The notes: generated from the sequence alone by a model not told the origin. A stretch of 64,000 nt of DNA from Patulibacter defluvii (GCF_034096925.1 NZ_JAWZSQ010000021.1:42777-106776), one strand, 5' to 3'; numbered from the stretch's first letter, positions 23,243 through 31,812 are shown. Program-made: numbers and translations.

Positions 23243-23902
23243 ATGACGCCCGAGCAGCGCCGCGCCCGCTTCGCCGCGGTCCACCTGTACCTGGTCGCCC
23301 CGCTGGTCGCCGGAGGACGACCGCTGACCGACGTCGCCGCGGCCGCGATCGCCGGCGGGGTCGACGCGATCCAGCTGCGCGACAAGCACGCCGGCGACGA
23401 CGAGCTGGTGGCCGGCCTGCGGGCGCTGCGGCCGCTCTGCGACGCCGGCGGCGCGCTGCTGCTGCTCAACGACCGGCCCGACCTGGCGGTCGCCGGCGGC
23501 GCCGACGGGGTCCACGTCGGCCAGGACGACCTGCCGGTCGCCGAGGCGCGCGCGATCGTCGGGCCGGAGCGGCTGCTCGGCCTCTCCACCCACAGCCCGG
23601 CGCAGGTCGACGCCGCCGCGGCCCACGACCCGCGGCGGGGCCCGGACCACATCGGCGTCGGCCCGGTCCACGCCACCCCGACCAAGCTCGGCACCCCCGG
23701 GGTCGGCCTGGAGCTGGTGCGGCACGCGACGGGCGGGTCGCTGCCGTTCGTGGCGATCGGCGGGATCGACGCCGCCAACGTCGCCGCGGTGGTCGCCGCG
23801 GGGGCGCCGCGGGTGGCCGTGGTGCGCGCGATCGCCGACGCGCCCGACCCGCGGGCGGCGGCCGCGACGCTGCGGGCGGCGGTCGACCGCGGCCGGGGCT
23901 GA
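23243..23902 (+). CDS. thiE: Thiamine-phosphate synthase
   Basis: A 219-residue TIM-barrel enzyme that joins HMP-PP and thiazole phosphate. Motifs seen are IQLRDKHAGDDEL, LLLNDRPDLAVAGGADGVHVGQDDLP, GLSTHSPAQVDAA, HIGVGPVHATPTK (phosphate binding) and FVAIGGIDAANVAAVVAAGA. Complete and of normal length. It is divergent from the riboswitch-controlled thiO-thiS operon. Confidence 0.95.
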   Translation: MTPEQRRARFAAVHLYLVAPLVAGGRPLTDVAAAAIAGGVDAIQLRDKHAGDDELVAGLRALRPLCDAGGALLLLNDRPDLAVAGGADGVHVGQDDLPVAEARAIVGPERLLGLSTHSPAQVDAAAAHDPRRGPDHIGVGPVHATPTKLGTPGVGLELVRHATGGSLPFVAIGGIDAANVAAVVAAGAPRVAVVRAIADAPDPRAAAATLRAAVDRGRG

Positions 23903-23941
23903 GGGCCCGGGCCACCGTGCGCCCGGCATGATGGGGGCCTG

Positions 23942-24544
23942 ATGTCGGACCGCAAGCGGAAGCGCAAGCGCCAGGCGGCGCGCACCAAGGCCGCCGCGTC
24001 CCGCCGGCCCTCGCACGAGGCGGGCGGCGTCCGGGCGACCGCCGAGCCGCCGGCGCCGACCGCGCCCGCCCCCGGCGGCCGCGGGGCGATGACCCGCGGC
24101 TACGCGAAGGCCGAGGCGAAGAACCAGGCGGTCCGCGACGCGCTCGAGCCGCTGGCCCCCGGCGAGCGGCCGGCGATCATCCCCTGGGTCGTGGTCTGGC
24201 TGCTGGTGATCGCCGCCGGGATGGTCTACAGCGCGATCACCGCCGACGGCGACAACGCCGCCGGCACCCGCGCCAGCAACGTCCTGATGGTGATCCTGAT
24301 CGCCGTCGCCGCGATCGGCACCTGGCGGCTGCGCTACTGGGCGATCCTCGGCACCCAGACGATCCTGGCGCTGGCGGTCGTGGTCGGCTTCATCGCCCTG
24401 ATGTCGCTGACCAAGGCCTGGCTGCTGCCGATCGCGATCGGCCAGCCGGTGATCAGCGCGCTGCTCTTCTACCGGATGGTCAAGGTCATGGCCCGGGTCC
24501 AGAAGACCGACCGGATGCGGCAGGAGTCGAACTCGGCCGCGTAG
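23942..24544 (+). CDS. Small membrane protein with basic N-terminus, unknown function
   Basis: A 200-residue protein. The first 12 residues are extremely basic (SDRKRKRKRQAAR), followed by a disordered Ala/Pro/Gly region to about 85. Four hydrophobic helices then follow (IIPWVVVWLLVIAAGMVYSAI, VLMVILIAVAAIGTW, ILALAVVVGFIALM and AIGQPVISALLFYRM). The short charged tail ends QESNSAA. Similar actinobacterial proteins are uncharacterised. CATGAT at 23927-23932 lies 9 nt before ATG. Confidence 0.8.
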   Translation: MSDRKRKRKRQAARTKAAASRRPSHEAGGVRATAEPPAPTAPAPGGRGAMTRGYAKAEAKNQAVRDALEPLAPGERPAIIPWVVVWLLVIAAGMVYSAITADGDNAAGTRASNVLMVILIAVAAIGTWRLRYWAILGTQTILALAVVVGFIALMSLTKAWLLPIAIGQPVISALLFYRMVKVMARVQKTDRMRQESNSAA

Positions 24545-24572
24545 GCGGGGCGGGCCGCGCAGGGCCGTCCTA

Positions 24573-24578
24573 TAGGCT
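24573..24578 (+). promoter_or_regulatory. Candidate -10 TAGGCT in the lpd leader
   Basis: TAGGCT (within TATAGGCT) about 105 bp before lpd. The gene itself has a good Shine-Dalgarno (AGGAAG), so this transcript would carry a roughly 95-nt leader. Confidence 0.35.
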
Positions 24579-24682
24579 CGATCACCCGGCGGCCCCGTCC
24601 CCCACGCGGACTACCGCGTCGCCGCGGCACGACGACAGACTCCCGGTCCCGGGGCGGGCCGGCAACGAGCAGGAAGATCCAC

Positions 24683-26062
24683 ATGGCGCAGTACGACGCG
24701 ATCGTCATCGGTTCGGGACCGGGCGGCTACGTGACCGCGATCCGGGCGGCCCAGCTCGGGATGAAGACGGCGGTGGTCGAGAAGGACACCGTCGGCGGCC
24801 GCTGCCTGAACTACGCGTGCATCCCGGCGAAGGCGGTGCTGCGCAGCGCGGACATCCTGCACGAGGTCCAGAGCGCCGGCGACTTCGGGCTCAAGGTGGC
24901 CGGCGTCGAGGTCGACTTCGCCGCGATCCAGGAGCGTCGCCGGAAGGTGATCTCGCAGCTGACCGGAGGCGTCGCCGGGCTGCTGAAGAACAACAAGGTC
25001 GACTACCTGGCCGGTGAGGCGTCGCTGACCGCCGACGGCGGCGTGACCGTCGGCGGCGAGACCCACAGCGCCGCCAAGGCGGTCGTGCTGGCCACCGGCT
25101 CGGTCCGCAAGGCGATCCCCGGTGTCGAGTACGGCGGCCGCGTGATCGGCACCGAGGAGGCCTGGGCGCTGGAGTCGCTGCCCGGCTCGATCGCCGTCGT
25201 CGGCGCGGGCGCCTCGGGCACCGAGATCGCCTCCGCCTACGCCCGCCTCGGCGCCAAGACCCAGCTGTTCGAGTTCCTCGACCGGGTGCTGCCGTCGGAG
25301 GACGTCGACATCTCGCGCGTGGCCAACCGCGGCTTCAAGAGCCAGGGGATCGACGTCCACGTGAAGACCAAGGTCGCCGACGTCCAGTCGCACGACGACA
25401 AGGTCACCTTCACCTACACCAAGGAGGGTGGCGAGCCGGTCCAGGGCGAGGCCGACTGGCTCGTGATCGCCACCGGCCGCGCGCCCGACGTCGCGGCGCT
25501 CGGGCTCGACGTGGCCGGGATCGAGCTGCTCGACAACGGCCTGATCAAGGTCGACGGCGCGCTGCGGACGTCGAGGAAGGGCGTCTACGCGATCGGCGAC
25601 CTGGTTCCCGGCCCGGCGCTGGCCCACAAGTCCTCCGACGAGGGCGTGATCGCCGTCGAGGACGCCGCCGGCCAGAAGACCCACCCGATCAGCTACGTCG
25701 ACATCCCCCGCGCGACCTTCTGCCAGCCGAACGTCGGCAGCTTCGGCCTGACCGAGGCCCAGGCCAAGGAGCAGGGCTACGACGTCGTCGTCGGCAAGGT
25801 CCCCTACGGCGCCGTCGGCGGGGCGACCGTCTACGGCGAGGCCGGCACGATCAAGATCGTCGGCGAGAAGAAGTACGGCGAGCTGCTCGGCGGCCACATC
25901 GTCGGCGCCAAGGCGACCGAGATGATCCAGGAGCTGGTCAACGTCCGCGCGCTCGAGGGCGGCTACGCCGAGGTCGCGCGCACCATCCACGGTCACCCGA
26001 CCCTGTCGGAGGCCGTGATGGAGGCCGCCCGCGCCGCCGACGGCTGGCTCATCCACGGGTGA
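24683..26062 (+). CDS. lpd: Dihydrolipoyl dehydrogenase (E3)
   Basis: A 459-residue FAD disulfide oxidoreductase that reoxidises dihydrolipoamide with NAD. FAD motif IVIGSGPGGYVTAIRAAQLG, redox disulfide Cys41/Cys46 in GGRCLNYACIPAKA, NAD motif VVGAGASGTEIASAYARLG, YAIGDLVPG and the C-terminal interface active-site HGHPTLSEAV are all present. The redox motif differs from the usual CLNVGCIPSK. Shine-Dalgarno AGGAAG precedes ATG. Two E2-type proteins follow 3-5 kb downstream and lipB/lipA further on, but no E1 is in the window. Confidence 0.94.
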   Translation: MAQYDAIVIGSGPGGYVTAIRAAQLGMKTAVVEKDTVGGRCLNYACIPAKAVLRSADILHEVQSAGDFGLKVAGVEVDFAAIQERRRKVISQLTGGVAGLLKNNKVDYLAGEASLTADGGVTVGGETHSAAKAVVLATGSVRKAIPGVEYGGRVIGTEEAWALESLPGSIAVVGAGASGTEIASAYARLGAKTQLFEFLDRVLPSEDVDISRVANRGFKSQGIDVHVKTKVADVQSHDDKVTFTYTKEGGEPVQGEADWLVIATGRAPDVAALGLDVAGIELLDNGLIKVDGALRTSRKGVYAIGDLVPGPALAHKSSDEGVIAVEDAAGQKTHPISYVDIPRATFCQPNVGSFGLTEAQAKEQGYDVVVGKVPYGAVGGATVYGEAGTIKIVGEKKYGELLGGHIVGAKATEMIQELVNVRALEGGYAEVARTIHGHPTLSEAVMEAARAADGWLIHG

Positions 26063-26733
26063 GCGACGCGGGCGACAGCGGGCTCGAGGTCCGGCACCAC
26101 GGACGCGTCGGCGACGACCACGGCGGTGGCGCCTCCGGCGACGGGATGCCGGACCCGGAGGGCCCGCCCGCCTTCTACTTCGACTTCCGCGACCCCTGGA
26201 GCTACCTGGCCGCCGAGCGCGTGATCGCGACGCTGCCGGTGGCCACGCCGTGGGTGCCGATCGACGCCGGTCGGCTGGCGGGGCCCCACGCGTGGGAGGG
26301 GTTCCGCTGCGAGGAGGACGAGCGGGCGGCCCGCGACCGGATCGCCCGCACCGCCGTCGAGCGCGGGCTGCAGCCGCTGCGGTGGCCGCTGGAGCTGCCC
26401 TTCGACAGCAGCCTGGCGCTGCGCGCCGCCTGGTACGCCAAGGGCCTCGGCCGGGTGGTCTCGTTCAGCCTGCCCGCCTTCCGCCAGGCCTACGCCGGCG
26501 GGCACGACCTGGCCACCGAGGCGTTCGTGCTGATCTCCGCCTCGGCCGCCGAGATGCACCCGCGGGCCGTCGGCCAGGCGCTCCGCCGGCCGCCGGTGAT
26601 CGAGGCGCTGGAGCAGGCGACGACCCGCGCGATCGAACGCGGCGTCCGCACCACCCCGGCGGTCTGGACCGGCGACCGGGTCTTCCACGGCGACGACGGC
26701 GTCGACGAGGCCGCCCGCCACCTGGCCGGCTGA
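26059..26733 (+). CDS. DsbA-like thioredoxin-fold protein, 2-hydroxychromene-2-carboxylate isomerase type
   Basis: A 224-residue protein whose GTG start overlaps the lpd stop. An acidic, His/Gly-rich N-terminus of about 34 residues (an internal ATG at 26146 would remove most of it) precedes FYFDFRDPWSYLAAERV, the start typical of HCCA isomerase/DsbA-like GST-kappa-fold proteins. The end has GVRTTPAVWTGDRVFHG. The CxxC of oxidoreductases is absent, so disulfide exchange is unlikely. The family uses glutathione or acts in aromatic degradation; the real role is unknown. Confidence 0.83.
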   Translation: MSDAGDSGLEVRHHGRVGDDHGGGASGDGMPDPEGPPAFYFDFRDPWSYLAAERVIATLPVATPWVPIDAGRLAGPHAWEGFRCEEDERAARDRIARTAVERGLQPLRWPLELPFDSSLALRAAWYAKGLGRVVSFSLPAFRQAYAGGHDLATEAFVLISASAAEMHPRAVGQALRRPPVIEALEQATTRAIERGVRTTPAVWTGDRVFHGDDGVDEAARHLAG

Positions 26734-26856
26734 CCGGCGCTTCCGCCCCTCGCCGGGTGGACGAACGACGGATCGTCCCTCACGCCACCCCGGACGTCCG
26801 TCGAGTTTCGCGATCGTCCCTGTTTCGGGGGATGGCAGCGCGTCGATGCAGACGGC

Positions 26857-28218
26857 ATGCTCGTCGCTCTGCGCCTCGCGACTCCCTCCGTCTTCCGCCG
26901 CGTCCCCACGCTGGCCGCCCTGCTCGTCCTGGCCCTCGCCATGCTCGCCCCCGCCGCCGCCCAGGCCGAGCGGATCGGCGTCAACGGCCAGCAGATCGTC
27001 ACCGACATGGAGGTCAACCCGACCCGCTCGGCCTTGATGATCGACACCGCCGACCGGCTCGGCACCAGCGAGATGCGGCTGCCGATCGGCTGGGGCTGGG
27101 TCGAGCGCGAACCCCCGAGCAACGGCCAGCACAGCTACGCCTGGGACAGCTACGACGGCGTCGTCCTGCAGATGGCCCGCCGCGGGATCCGGGTCCTGGC
27201 CGACATCGACGGGGCGCCGAAGTTCGAGGTCCCCTCGCGCTGCTGGCGCGGCGGCATGGGCGTCGGGATGCCGGCCCACCCCGAGTGGTACGGCGCCTTC
27301 GTGCAGGCGTTCGTCGCCCGCTACGGCCCCGGCGGCACGCTCTGGCAGGAGAACCCCGACGTCACGCCGCGGCCGGTCCAGCGGATCGAGCTGGGCAACG
27401 AGCAGAACCACCCCTACCGCTGGTGCACCGGGGCCCCGAACGGCGCCGAGTACGCCCAGCTGGTCCGCAGCGCGCTCGACGCGCTCGGTCCCGACCGCCA
27501 GGTGTCGGTGATCACCGGCGGTCTCTACCCGCTCTACGCGCCCCGCGACGACGCGACCGTGCCGGACGACGAGTTCCTGGTCCAGATGCGCGACGCCGAC
27601 CCGACGATCCTCGACGACGTCGACGAGATCGGGCTCCACGACTACGGCAGCCAGGCCGGGGCGCTGGCCGGCGCCTGGGCCTTCGCCGACGCCGCGATGG
27701 TCGAGCTGACGCTGACCCGCTGGAAGCTGCTGAAGGCCGGGATCCCGCCGTGGAAGCCGGTCGCGATCACCGAGACCGGGATCAGCGGCACCCCGACGCT
27801 GCTCTCCAACGGCCGGGTCAAGACCTCCGCCGACGCCAACGACGGCACCCGCGGCGCCGCCCTCCAGCAGGGGGTCCGGCGGATGCTGGCCGCCGACTGC
27901 GGGGTCTCGCGGGTCCAGGTCCACACGCTCGCGACCTCGATGGTCGTGCCGTCGCTCTACGGCTACGACGGGACCACCGACCCCCGCTACATGCTGGCCC
28001 TGTCGGAGAACTTCTACGGGCTGGCGCGCTTCGACGGATCGCTGCGCGACGCCGGGGTCGCCTGGCGGACGCTCGAGGCGGGCAGCCTGCCGGCGGCCGG
28101 GTCGAGCGGCGAGTGCCGCGACATCCTGCGCGCGTTCGGCAACCTCGACGCGCCGCTGAAGGCCGCCCATCCGGAGTGGTTCCTGCCCGACGGGCGGCTG
28201 CGGACCGTCGCGCCCTGA
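26857..28218 (+). CDS. Secreted clan-A glycoside hydrolase-like protein (GH39/GH5-like)
   Basis: A 453-residue protein with a signal peptide (RVPTLAALLVLALAMLAPAAAQA). The TIM-barrel features are SEMRLPIGWGWVEREP at the start, IELGNEQNHPYRW with the acid/base Glu of an N-E pair, and VAITETGISGTP with a putative nucleophile Glu. RYGPGGTLWQENP before the N-E motif is common in actinobacterial GH39-like proteins. Cysteines in RCWRG and RWCTG may form a disulfide. It probably acts outside the membrane on a polysaccharide; substrate unknown. Confidence 0.83.
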   Translation: MLVALRLATPSVFRRVPTLAALLVLALAMLAPAAAQAERIGVNGQQIVTDMEVNPTRSALMIDTADRLGTSEMRLPIGWGWVEREPPSNGQHSYAWDSYDGVVLQMARRGIRVLADIDGAPKFEVPSRCWRGGMGVGMPAHPEWYGAFVQAFVARYGPGGTLWQENPDVTPRPVQRIELGNEQNHPYRWCTGAPNGAEYAQLVRSALDALGPDRQVSVITGGLYPLYAPRDDATVPDDEFLVQMRDADPTILDDVDEIGLHDYGSQAGALAGAWAFADAAMVELTLTRWKLLKAGIPPWKPVAITETGISGTPTLLSNGRVKTSADANDGTRGAALQQGVRRMLAADCGVSRVQVHTLATSMVVPSLYGYDGTTDPRYMLALSENFYGLARFDGSLRDAGVAWRTLEAGSLPAAGSSGECRDILRAFGNLDAPLKAAHPEWFLPDGRLRTVAP

Positions 28219-28238
28219 CCTGATCTGACCGGGCTGGG

Positions 28239-28499
28239 CTACGGCGCGCCGTCGTCGTCCAGCCCGAGGTCGAGCTGGGACTCGTGCTGGTCCGGGTCGC
28301 GCTGGTAGCGGCGGCGGGCCGCCTTCTTCCAGTGGCGAACCAGCTCGCGGGCGGTCGCGGTCCGCCACGAGACGCCGCGGCAGACCGGTTCGATCCGGAC
28401 GCTGCCGTCGCGCTCGAAGCCGAGCACCAGCGCCAGGAACCGTCGGCCCTTCTTGTCGACCTCGACGATGTCACCGGGCTCGATCGGCGCGACTCGCAC
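28239..28499 (-). CDS. Small conserved-type hypothetical protein
   Basis: An 86-residue protein. The first half (PGDIVEVDKKGRRFLALVLGFERDGSVRIEPV) has the alternating pattern of a small beta-barrel (SH3/KOW-like). The second half is a basic helix (ARELVRHWKKAARRRYQRDPDQHE) with an acidic tail. A nucleic-acid-binding role is possible but not shown. It is supported by a leaderless promoter: TAGCCT 6 nt before GTG. Confidence 0.72.
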   Translation of the reverse strand: MRVAPIEPGDIVEVDKKGRRFLALVLGFERDGSVRIEPVCRGVSWRTATARELVRHWKKAARRRYQRDPDQHESQLDLGLDDDGAP

Positions 28500-28505
28500 G
28501 TGTCG

Positions 28506-28511
28506 AGGCTA
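28506..28511 (-). promoter_or_regulatory. -10 hexamer TAGCCT, leaderless start at 28499
   Basis: Minus-strand TAGCCT ends 6 nt before GTG 28499. Confidence 0.6.
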
Positions 28512-28579
28512 CCGCCCGTCGCGCCAGCGTCGTTGCGTGCGCACCGTTCGACTCGGGGATCGGTCACGCTGTACGGGCA

Positions 28580-29125
28580 GTGTCCACCGCGCCCTCGCCG
28601 CCCGAGCCGCTACCGCCCGCCGCCCCGCTGCGGTTGGCGATCGTCAGCGACACCCATTTCCCCCGTCGCGGCGCGCTGCTGCCCGACGACGTGCTGCCGC
28701 GCCTGCGCGCCGCCGACGCGATCGTCCACGCCGGCGATCTCTGCGACGTCGCGACGCTCGAGCAGCTGCGGGCGATCGGCCCGCCGGTCCACGCGGTGCT
28801 CGGCAACAACGACCGCCCGCTGGTCGGCCTGCTGCCCGAGACGCTGACGATCGAGCTCGGCGGGCGGCGGATCGGCGTGATCCACGACGGCGGCGAGCGC
28901 CACGGCCGGATGCGGCGGCTGCGGCGGCGGTTCCCCGGCCACGACGCGGTGATCTTCGGCCACAGCCACGTGCCCGAGCACCGCACCGACCCCGACGACG
29001 GGTTCCAGATCTTCAACCCCGGCAGCCTCACCGACCGCCGCCACCGCTGGCCGGTCCACACCTTCGGCGAGGCCGAGGTCGGCGCCGACGGCGTCCGCTT
29101 CGCGCTGGTCGAGCGCGACGGCTGA
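28580..29125 (+). CDS. YfcE/MJ0936-family metallophosphoesterase
   Basis: A 181-residue phosphodiesterase. The metal-binding motifs are complete: LAIVSDTHFP (D-x-H), IVHAGDLCD (GD), VLGNNDRP (GNxD), GVIHDGG (xxHxx) and IFGHSHVPEH (GHxH), ending FNPGSLTDRR. Members hydrolyse phosphodiesters in vitro; physiological substrates are mostly unknown. Cytosolic. GTG start without Shine-Dalgarno. Confidence 0.92.
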   Translation: MSTAPSPPEPLPPAAPLRLAIVSDTHFPRRGALLPDDVLPRLRAADAIVHAGDLCDVATLEQLRAIGPPVHAVLGNNDRPLVGLLPETLTIELGGRRIGVIHDGGERHGRMRRLRRRFPGHDAVIFGHSHVPEHRTDPDDGFQIFNPGSLTDRRHRWPVHTFGEAEVGADGVRFALVERDG

Positions 29126-29218
29126 TCGCCCCGACGGCCGGGCGTCCCCCGGCCGTCTGGTTACGCCCGCGACACCAGCGGCGGCGCGCCCCGGGCGGCC
29201 CTAGCGTTGCCCGGACCC

Positions 29219-30292
29219 ATGCCCGCCGTCCTGATGCCCCGCCTGTCGGACTCGATGGAGGAGGGGACGATCGTCGCCTGGCTGGTGCCCGACGGGACCG
29301 CCGTCGCGCCGGGGGTCGAGATCGTCGAGATCGAGACCGACAAGGCGACGATGGCCTACGCCGCCGACGCCGCCGGGGTGCTGCGGATCGGCGTCGGCGC
29401 CGGCACGACGCTGCCGCTGGGGACGCCGATCGGCCTGATCGAGGTCGACGGCGAGGAGGACTGCGCCGAGCAGCTGGCCGCCGTGGTCAGCGCCGCCGAG
29501 CACCTGACCGAGGCGGCCGCGGCCGCCGCCCCGGCCCCCGCCGCACCCGCCCCCGCCGCTGCGGTCCCGACCCCCGAGCCGGCCGCCGACGCCCGCCCCG
29601 CCGAGCGCCGCGACCCGACCCGGATCGAGCGGCTGATCGCCCGCCGGATGGTCCAGAGCCGGACCGAGATCCCCGAGTTCACCGTCACCGTCGAGGTCGA
29701 CATGAGCGCCGCGCTGGCGCTCCGGGCCGACCTCAAGGCGGTCGCCGGCGGCCACCCCGAGCGGCGCGCGCCGTCGGTCAACGACCTGATCGTGAAGGCG
29801 TCGGCGCTGGCCCTCGCCGACCACCCGCGGATCAACAGCGCCTGGATCGACGGGCAGATCGTCGAGCCGCGGCGGATCGACGTCGGCGTCGCGGTCGCGA
29901 CCGACGACGGCGGCCTGGTGGTGCCGGTGGTGCGGGACGCCGACCAGCTGACCCTCGGCCGGCTGGCCGCCCGCACCCGCGAGCTGACCCGCCGCGCCCG
30001 CGACGGCCAGATCACGCCGCCCGAGCTGAGCGGCGGCACGTTCACCATCAGCAACCTGGGGATGCTCGGCGTCGCCCACTTCACGGCGATCATCAGCCCC
30101 GGCCAGGGCGCGATCCTGGCGGTCGGCTCGTCGCAGCAGCGCTACGTGCCGGTCGACGGTCAACCGACGCTGCGGCCGATCGTCGCGCTGACGCTGACCT
30201 GCGACCACCGGGTGATCTACGGCGCCCACGCGGCGGCCTTCCTCGACCGGCTGCGGGCGCTGCTGGAGCATCCGGGCGGGCTGGCGCTCTAG
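29219..30292 (+). CDS. Dihydrolipoamide acyltransferase (E2) without E3-binding domain
   Basis: A 357-residue protein. One lipoyl domain (residues 1-80) with lipoyl lysine Lys42 in EIETDKATM is followed by an Ala/Pro linker (about 100-130). The catalytic chloramphenicol-acetyltransferase-like domain starts at RIERLIARRMVQS and ends with CDHRVIYGAHAAAFL. The peripheral subunit-binding domain that docks E1/E3 in ordinary E2 proteins is missing from the linker. The usual DHRxxDG reads DHRVIYG, a variant I recall from plastid/cyanobacterial E2. It forms a pair with the next gene and lies downstream of lpd. Which 2-oxoacid is used is unknown because no E1 is present. Confidence 0.88.
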   Translation: MPAVLMPRLSDSMEEGTIVAWLVPDGTAVAPGVEIVEIETDKATMAYAADAAGVLRIGVGAGTTLPLGTPIGLIEVDGEEDCAEQLAAVVSAAEHLTEAAAAAAPAPAAPAPAAAVPTPEPAADARPAERRDPTRIERLIARRMVQSRTEIPEFTVTVEVDMSAALALRADLKAVAGGHPERRAPSVNDLIVKASALALADHPRINSAWIDGQIVEPRRIDVGVAVATDDGGLVVPVVRDADQLTLGRLAARTRELTRRARDGQITPPELSGGTFTISNLGMLGVAHFTAIISPGQGAILAVGSSQQRYVPVDGQPTLRPIVALTLTCDHRVIYGAHAAAFLDRLRALLEHPGGLAL

Positions 30293-30324
30293 GACCCGGC
30301 CCACCTGCGATCCTCGGACGACCG

Positions 30325-31071
30325 ATGACCGAGCCCGCCGAGATCGCCCCCAGGACCCCCGAGGACGGCGTCTCCGTCGAGGAGGGGACCAAGCGCGGCA
30401 CGGTCACGACCCGGGTCCCGACCAAGCAGCAGACGGCGCTGGCGCGGCGGCTGGCCGAGGTCCGGGCGACCGTCCCGACCTGGACCGCGAGCGTCGACGT
30501 CGACGTCGAGGAGCTGCGGCTGCTGCTGCCCGACGTCGCCGGCGCCCCGGAGCTGGTCGACGCGGTCGTGGCCGCCGCCGGCGAGGCGCTGCGCGGCCAC
30601 GAGCGGATCAACGGCGCCTGGCGCGACGGGATGCTCGAGTCGTGGTCGCGGGCCAACGTCGCGCTGGCCGTCGACGCCGTCGGCGGCGCGATCGCCCTGC
30701 CGACGATGCCCGAGGCCGACCGCCTGACCCTGGCCGAGCTGGCCGACCGCCGCCGCGACGTCACCGCCCGCGCGGTCGAGGGCGGCCTGCGGGCTCCCGA
30801 CAGCGCCGGCGCGACCTTCGCCGTCGTCGACGGCGGGCCCGAGGGCCCCGACCGCTTCGACGCGATCATGCCGCCCGGGACCGGCGCGACGCTGGCCGTC
30901 GGCGCGCCCCGGCGACGGCCGTGGGTGGTCGCCGACGCGATCGTCCCCCGCCACGTCCTCAGCCTGACCCTGACCGCCGACCACCGCGCGATCTACCCCG
31001 GCCACGGCGGCGCCTTCCTGCGGCGGGTCGCCGGCCTGCTCGAGGATCCGCGGCCGCTGCTCGGCCGCTAG
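30325..31071 (+). CDS. E2-like catalytic domain protein lacking a lipoyl domain
   Basis: A 248-residue paralogue of the catalytic half of the preceding E2. It shares RRLAEVRATVPTWTASVDVDVEEL, ERINGAWRDGMLE, VGGAIALPTM and the terminal ADHRAIYPGHGGAFLRRV. The conserved GGTFTISNLG of E2 reads GATFAVVDGG. There is no lipoyl domain and no swinging arm. It could be a structural partner in a mixed E2 core or an independent acyltransferase. It starts 32 bp after the E2 stop, so it is probably co-transcribed, and its stop shares CTAG with the convergent gene. Confidence 0.82.
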   Translation: MTEPAEIAPRTPEDGVSVEEGTKRGTVTTRVPTKQQTALARRLAEVRATVPTWTASVDVDVEELRLLLPDVAGAPELVDAVVAAAGEALRGHERINGAWRDGMLESWSRANVALAVDAVGGAIALPTMPEADRLTLAELADRRRDVTARAVEGGLRAPDSAGATFAVVDGGPEGPDRFDAIMPPGTGATLAVGAPRRRPWVVADAIVPRHVLSLTLTADHRAIYPGHGGAFLRRVAGLLEDPRPLLGR

Positions 31072-31709
31072 CGGAGCGAGACCGGTCGCGAGCCCGGCAC
31101 GCCCGCGACCTGGGCGTTGGGCCGCGCGTCGGGATCGGCCCGCGCGACCGGGTCGCCGCCGTCGGTGCGGACGAACGCGCACCAGGCCCGGCCCGGCTGC
31201 CCGTTCGGCATGCAGGCGCGGTACAGGTTCTCCGTCCACTGGCGGACGTCGACCTGCTCACGCTCGATCGAGGTCGGCCCCTCGCGCGAGGCGAGGGTCT
31301 GCGCCGCCTGCACGATCCGCTGGGTCTGGGCCCGCTCGGCCAGCAGCGCCGGGCGATGGCGGACGCCGGCCGCGGCGATCAGGACGACCCCCAGCAGCAT
31401 CGCGTAGGTCGCCGCCCGGTCGCGCGCGATCGGGCGCGGGAGCGACGGATCGCGCCGCCGCAGCAGCCGCGAGCCGATCGCCCCGCCGGCGATCACCAGC
31501 GCCAGGTTGAGGAAGCCGCCGAGCACGACCGCCCCCAGCAGCGGCCCGCCCTGGCCGCTGAGCGGCAGCACGGTCAGCAGCACCGCGTCGGCGACGACCG
31601 CGACCACGAAGCCGATCCGCGCGCTCGACCCGCGCAGCCGCCAGCGCAGCCGCGCCACCCAGAGCGGCGGCTCGCGGCGGCCCTCGCCTCGGGTCGGTGC
31701 CTGGCCCAT
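31068..31709 (-). CDS. Membrane protein of unknown function
   Basis: A 213-residue protein with three to four hydrophobic helices (residues about 30-50, 58-82 and 95-118) and a C-terminal extracytoplasmic-like segment with two cysteines (YRACMPNG, AWCAFV) that may form a disulfide. No family recognised. TACCCT 7 nt before ATG gives a leaderless start. It is divergent from the polysaccharide deacetylase. Confidence 0.75.
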   Translation of the reverse strand: MGQAPTRGEGRREPPLWVARLRWRLRGSSARIGFVVAVVADAVLLTVLPLSGQGGPLLGAVVLGGFLNLALVIAGGAIGSRLLRRRDPSLPRPIARDRAATYAMLLGVVLIAAAGVRHRPALLAERAQTQRIVQAAQTLASREGPTSIEREQVDVRQWTENLYRACMPNGQPGRAWCAFVRTDGGDPVARADPDARPNAQVAGVPGSRPVSLR

Positions 31710-31716
31710 CGTCCCG

Positions 31717-31722
31717 AGGGTA
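31717..31722 (-). promoter_or_regulatory. -10 hexamer TACCCT, leaderless start at 31709
   Basis: Minus-strand TACCCT ends 7 nt before ATG 31709. Confidence 0.6.
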
Positions 31723-31806
31723 CCCCGCCGACCGCGGTCGCGAGCGGCATCGCGCCCGGCGGCGCCGGGCTGGCCGACGTCCTGCGTGTCGCCGAGCGCC
31801 GTCCTC

Positions 31807-31812
31807 TACCGT
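31807..31812 (+). promoter_or_regulatory. -10 hexamer TACCGT, leaderless start at 31820
   Basis: TACCGT ends 7 nt before GTG 31820, deciding the start over an upstream ATG at 31697 that lies in the divergent gene. Confidence 0.65.
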
